The position numbers were made by a program, and so were the translations under genes. Shown here in pieces: positions 59,310 through 64,000 of a stretch of 64,000 nt of DNA (position 1 is the first letter of the stretch; the number at the start of each line of letters is the position of its first letter). The stretch spans positions 9,666,180 to 9,730,179 of the forward strand of contig OZ017770.1 of the NCBI GenBank assembly GCA_963969345.1. The letters are read 5' to 3'. The DNA is from Turbatrix aceti. Lineage: Eukaryota > Nematoda > Chromadorea > Rhabditida > Panagrolaimidae. The notes beneath the pieces are model-generated. The model was not told where the DNA came from. It worked only from the letters and a program-made list of their open reading frames with translations, and did not search any database.

Positions 59310-60035
59310 CAGCGACCCAATGCCACTCCCAGCGACTCAGCGATCCCCGGCACGACAAAATTTTTGACCTGAGAAAATTTTTATGCTATGTCATGTTGCT
59401 TTGGTAATCAGATAACTCTTTTAATTTTCTGTAAAGAAAACGGCAATGTTGTTTGACTCTGATAACTGGCTTGCTTTCTGTGTAAATTTTAAAATTCAGA
59501 AACAATCCAAATTTCAGAGTAATGCTTCATAATGTTGTTTTTTAGGCATGCGCATGCGCATGCGTGTTTTTGATTTTTCTTTTGCGTGATCGATAGCCAC
59601 TCGACTAAACACGTTTGTATTGAGTTTGCCAGTTCTTTTCACTTACGCTGACATCTAAACATTAGCAATACCGTCTGCGCTCCAATTTTTGGTCCTTTAA
59701 ACATTTTTGTGTGATTTTAAAAAGATGTTTTTGCTGTCAATATGTTGCTAACCGTTAATCCACAATTTGCAGAGTTTTGAATTTTAATTGTAGAGACAAT
59801 GTCTGAAGTGCATACCCTTGTACAGTATTTTTGGTTCAACGGTAGAAACAAAAGTACGGATGCTGGCTACATACTGTAGCTGACAGCCGCGAGCAGGTTT
59901 GAGAAAGGACGCGACCGCTTGCACGGACAGGTGACATCAGCTGCCACCCGCGATGAAGGACTGAACCAACTGCGAGCGCAACCGTAACCCAAATGCTGTA
60001 CCAGAAGTAATAAAATTTTGTTTGCATTTCTTTTT
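59310..60035 (-). repeat. Repeat C, copy 2, uninterrupted
   Basis: Reverse complement of 17833-18218 joined to 20352-20635, and so the empty-site reference for the CTCAC element. It has an extra 60 bp near 59395-59450 relative to copy 1. Its outer end (GCGACCCAATGCCACTCCCA) resembles the terminal repeat of repeat B. Confidence 0.88.
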
Positions 60036-60623
60036 CGCTTTTTTTAAATTTTTAAAATTGTTTTGCATTTTCTTTTTATTATGTTTTACAAGTGTGCGAA
60101 TTGTAGTATATGGTTCTAAAAAACCTTCAGAACCCCAAATTTAGGTTAGAAACTAGAATTGCATTTTATAATATTATTTTACGACAAAACAATTTTAATT
60201 TTACAGCACAAAAAATGTTTTAAAAAAATTTGTGATTTCCATTCATTTATAAACAAATAACCTGCACCAACGAATATGATTTGTTCTAGAGCACCTTTTC
60301 CTGAAAAAACAAAAAAATTAATTTTATGTTTTTCCGTTCCCCTGCCAACGCAGTTTTTTTACAAAAACAAAGCTCAGCAAGTCCTACTTATAAATCACCA
60401 ACCAACCTAATTTTTTGTATTTTAACATTTATCAACGCTACCTCTACATATGCTTACGCAGGTGCAAAAGCCAAAGCCACTCCCGCTCCCGTCCCCCAAT
60501 ATTCTCCATTTCCAACTGTACAAAATTTGACACTATTAAAAATTTTTACTCGGCATAGGCAAAAAAAATAAGAGAAAAAAAAATTATAATACAATAATAA
60601 AAACAAAAAAAGCTGAAGAAAAA
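60036..60623. other. Intergenic, probably including the Pax-like 3'UTR
   Basis: AT-rich sequence with no supported gene. The last part before 60624 on the minus strand is expected to hold the 3'UTR of the Pax-like gene. Confidence 0.5.
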
Positions 60624-61490
60624 CTAAAAAGAGAAGTTCGGACGCCAAAGAAAAGGCTGGGCATAGGTGTTGAAAAGCTGGGCGTAGAAGGGGTGTAGAT
60701 CCAGGGGCGAAGGGTAGAAGGTCGTTGTCGTCGATGCAGGCGTCGATGGAGTGGAAGCCGATGTCGATGCAGACGAAGACCAAGTCGAAGAGTTGACGGA
60801 CGCGTCGCTGCCAGAAGACGAAGCCGAGGAGAGAATTCCATCGATGCTGAAGGGATGAGGGGCAAAGGCAGGAGCAGGTGTGATCGTTGTTGTCGACGGA
60901 GGAGACGTGAGAGATTCGGTTTTCTCTTCGAGAACCAGAGAAGTGTTGGCGTTGTTGGAGTCCTTCTTGAGCTCACTTTTCCTCACGCGGCATCGCTTGT
61001 TGTTGAACCAATGCTCGATCTGGGGAACTGAGCATTTGGTTGCTTGGGCCAGGTAGGCGAACTGTTCCTTCGACGGATATGGCTGAGTCGCAAAGAAACC
61101 AGCCAGGAAGGTGAGTTGCTCGGAGGAAAAGCGATGACGCCGGACATTGGACAGCTGAGGGGTCGAGTTGGGCGAGCATCGACGACGCGGGGCACGTTGG
61201 ATCGGATCGATCGATCCTGTGTTCTCGTAGTGCCGGACGATCTTTGAGACGACGCCGTGGGTGACATGGAGGTTTGATGCGATGCGAGTACACCTAGAAA
61301 AATTTTTTTCCGGATAACAATTGTTTTCAGAATCCAAAAAAACTCACTGTTCACCATTCAAGTGTCGCTCGATGATTTTCTCCCTCACAATCCGAGGCAG
61401 AGCTTTGCCATTCTCAAACTGGCCCCCATTTTTGTTGATCCTGACTTGAACAAGAGCGTTGGAGAAGAGCGAAAAAGCAGTAGAAGACAT
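60624..61490 (-). CDS. Pax-like transcription factor: PAI half paired domain, homeodomain, C-terminal octapeptide
   Basis: Exons 61490-61348 and 61293-60624 join in phase 2 (GTGAGT donor, TTTTTCTAG acceptor) to 270 aa. Residues about 16-80 match the N-terminal (PAI) half of a paired domain: a degenerate N-x-x-GG-F-NG-LP block, IVREKIIERHLNG, then SNLHVTHGVVSKIVRHY and TGSIDP. The RED half is absent. A homeodomain follows at about 96-155, with F103, L111, F115 and helix 3 IEHWFNNKRCRVRK. Residue 50 of the homeodomain is Asn, where the paired class has Ser or other classes Gln/Lys. FSIDGILS at 196-203 matches the Pax octapeptide (Groucho-binding, repressive in known Pax proteins), but lies after the homeodomain. 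The tail is Ser/Thr-rich and ends in an aromatic patch. A nuclear DNA-binding role is inferred from the domains. It is perhaps related to the PAI-only nematode NPAX proteins. Confidence 0.9.
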
Positions 61491-62579
61491 GATTCGTAGA
61501 CGATCAGAAGATACGACTGACGATCATCCAAGTTTTCATCCAAACCGGAGCTTCATCCACTAGGACAGATCCGCCCTCGATGCCCTCCGAGTTCATCGTC
61601 GCGCAAGACAAATTCGCACGTCGATCAGGACAAATAGGCCCAGCAATCGTTTTCCCCATCTTTGTCGGCCTAGCAAAGAACAAGGGCGCTGTCACTTGTA
61701 AGCTTGCCTTCTTTCTTTTGCCTCTGCGCATCGGTCAAGTGCGAAAAAGTCGCACGGTGGCCTGCAATGGATAGGATAGCCGCATTGCAGCCATGACAGA
61801 TCCACCGTCGTCAGCTAGGAGGGCGATGGAGGTGTGAGAGAACAAAGCGCGTGCCGCAAAGGTTGTAGCCCGCACCTGACGAAGAAATACTGGAAGGGGT
61901 GTCCGCTACTTGTAATACATTTGAAAAAGTAGCATACATTCTTTTGACTTTTGAAAAATATTTTTCCAGAGTTTGAGGAGTTTGAGAGATCAATTAGGAG
62001 CTGGAAAAAATTATTTACACGACAAGAAAAAAATTTGAAGCAAAAAAAACGTTGCTTGAACGAAAAAATGAAAGCATACAAAACATTTTTTGACAAATAA
62101 AAAAGTATCGCAAACAAAACATGGAAATTTGAATCGCAGAATGTCATGAAAATTATTTTTTTTACGAAAGAAATGTAAATTATTTTGTGTCGAAAGAAAA
62201 TCGTTTTTTTGTATTTTTAAGGAATGTTGTGCACAAAATTTTTTTGGGTTAGAATTTTTGAAAAAAAACGTTGCTTGGCAAGAAAAATGTACGTAAAAAA
62301 ACACCGTAATCGTGTATTTAAAATTGATCGTTGGCTGTCATTGCCTTCAGTTTTCTGCAGCATTGCATATCAAATTTCAAAAACAAGCCTTGATAAGGTA
62401 AAAATTTACACACAAAAAAATTTACAACATTTTTTGCGTGCTCTGAATTTCTTTTGCGTTTAAAAAGGTTGCATGACAGAAAAAAAAGGATAACAGAAAG
62501 AACCCGTAATCAAAACACAGAAATTTTATCGTGAACTGTCGTTACTCATTTTTTTATCGTATTGCAATTTTTTACTTTC
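61491..62579. other. Upstream region of the Pax-like gene; no gene supported
   Basis: The first 400 bp are GC-balanced and may include the Pax promoter and 5'UTR. The part from about 61900 is AT-rich with long A and T runs. Open frames of up to 110 codons on the minus strand are Phe/Cys-rich low-complexity artefacts. Confidence 0.45.
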
Positions 62580-62581
62580 AG

Positions 62582-62895
62582 CCGTTCAAGATGTCGACGT
62601 AGGTAGTCAGGATGAAGTTCATATGGATACCCCTCAGAGCCTCTGTCCCCGCGCCATTGATCCGACAAGCTCTGGTGGAAGGTAATCAAGTCTCCCTCGT
62701 TTTCAACAATCTAGGAACTCGCCTAGAGGCATCTATATTGATCTCCGGAGATTCCTCGAATGGTTATTTTCCCTCACCTTTCCGATGGACGTCCGTATCG
62801 GTTACAGTACAAGAGTACAACAAGCTCGTCATATGGCCAAGAATGCACACGTTGTAGCTAAAAACTACGGCAGTTCAGAAGCCTGGGTTGATTGA
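62582..62895 (+). CDS. Candidate last exon(s) of an unidentified gene, partial
   Basis: A good acceptor (TTTTTTACTTTCAG) is followed by an open frame (VQDVDVGSQDEVHMDTPQ...). It is blocked by a stop unless a 33-nt GT...AG segment (about 62682-62714) is removed, after which the frame continues (SPRGIYIDLRRFLEWLFSLT...) to a TGA near 62895. Balanced codon use contrasts with the AT-rich surroundings. No upstream exon or family was recognised; it may be a gene fragment. Confidence 0.35.
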
Positions 62896-63066
62896 CGTAG
62901 TTTTTGATGGAAAATCTGACAAAAATATAACAATGCCGAAACCAATGCTGCCATTATGACCCTTTTTTAAATGCAAATTTTGGCATTTTTTAAGGTTAAA
63001 AAACCATAAAAATTCTCAAGCAAAAGCTACGTCGATCGATATGTACCTCGTATTTTAAACTGCCGT

Positions 63067-64000
63067 AAAATAGGCTAAAGAACAATATTTAAAGCACAAA
63101 ACATAGTATTAATAGCTCAATTTACTCATAATTTTAATTTTTGGTACTTCAATAAAAAAAATTATTATTAGTACGTCGGAATAAAAAAATAAGAAGTATA
63201 CCCGGTCCCCACCACCATTTTTGTTTTCTCAATTTCGCGACAGCGAAATTGAACCAAGGGCCACAGGTCAATAGGGGCCCTCCTTAATTGGTGTTTTGGG
63301 CGTTCCGCTACAACTCCTTGAAAAACACGCACTGCATGATCAACAATTTTTGACGACTTTTTGCAGATTTAAATTTATCTATTATGCTTTCAGAAAGAGT
63401 TATTGATTTCTTACGCCTGTAAATTCATTGTGTCATAATTATTTGTAGTATTTTTTATTTTTCTATTAAAGTTTATTGATAAGCTCTTCAAAAATCATTC
63501 GGTCATCCGCGTGAGTCGAAACCACCAGGGCAAGTAATTTTTTTTGTTATCAAATTGATCATTTTGATAATAAAAAATATTATAAATATTTATGATACAA
63601 TGAATTTACAGACGTAAGAAATCAATAACTCTTTCTGAAAGCATAAATGATAAATTTAAATCTGCAAAAAGTCGTCAAAAATTGTTGATCATGCAGTGCG
63701 TGTTTTTCAAGGAGTTGTAGCGGAACGCCCAAAACACCAATTAAGGAGGGCCCCTATTGATCTGGAGCCCTTGGTTCAATTTCGCTGTCGCGAAATTGAG
63801 AAAACAAAAATGGTAGGGGGGACCGGGTACACTTCTTTTTTATTTTTTTATTCCGACGTACTAATAATAATTTTTTTTATTGAAATTTAATTGACGGACA
63901 AAAATGAAAAACTGACATTTAGTACCAAAAATTAAAATTATGAGTAAATTAATCTATTAATACTATGTTTTGTGCTTTAAATATTGTTCTTTAACCTATT
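63067..64000. mobile_element. Foldback MITE, copy 4 (runs off the window)
   Basis: Same element as 1302-2240, with the left end AAAATAGGCTAAAGAAC intact and the right end reaching the window edge at the CCTATT of the terminal repeat. Here it is not flanked on the left by repeat B, which shows that the MITE moves independently of it. Confidence 0.85.

Overview
The window is animal nuclear DNA, most likely from a nematode draft assembly. The genes have short introns with GT donors and TTTTCAG/TTTCTAG-type acceptors. In three genes an acceptor-like AG lies 0 to 25 nt upstream of the predicted ATG, which fits spliced-leader addition. There are decayed CR1-like and RTE-like LINEs, and a 200-base run of N. 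The nematode assignment is an inference; another trans-splicing animal cannot be excluded.

Five protein-coding genes are supported. (1) A SKP1-family gene, two exons, 187-916 (+). (2) An unrecognised, coiled-coil-like gene, four exons that join in frame to 441 aa, 14619-17285 (-). (3) A complete midasin gene (MDN1/REA1), about 21 exons, 25970-41023 (-), with six AAA+ modules, an acidic linker and a C-terminal MIDAS/VWA domain. (4) An OTU-family cysteine protease gene, four exons, 352 aa, 53675-58548 (+). (5) A Pax-like gene, two exons, 270 aa, 60624-61490 (-), with a PAI half paired domain, a homeodomain and an octapeptide placed after the homeodomain. The genes do not form a pathway: SKP1 and OTU act in ubiquitin metabolism, midasin in 60S ribosome assembly, and Pax in transcription.

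Most of the rest is repeat DNA, much of it palindromic. 1.3-12.6 kb holds one giant inverted repeat (arms about 4.7 kb) centred on a foldback MITE and ending in the N gap. 12.8-14.4 kb is a foldback element with four tRNA-like units around an AAGCG-rich satellite. 17.8-24.2 kb holds an interrupted repeat, a 53-bp satellite and an older partial copy of the large repeat. 41.2-46 kb holds LINE and repeat relics with a GC-rich palindromic MITE. 46.0-53.6 kb is a second giant palindrome around the same foldback MITE, which itself carries a hAT-like MITE. 59.3-60.0 kb is the uninterrupted copy of the 17.8-kb repeat, and a fourth foldback MITE runs off the right edge.

Several insertions can be read exactly because an empty site exists elsewhere in the window: 8586-8709 (14-bp TSD), 49215-49610 (8-bp TSD), 44445-44868 (10-bp TSD) and 18219-20351 (2-bp TSD). 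All statements about families come from reading the sequence; no database search was possible.
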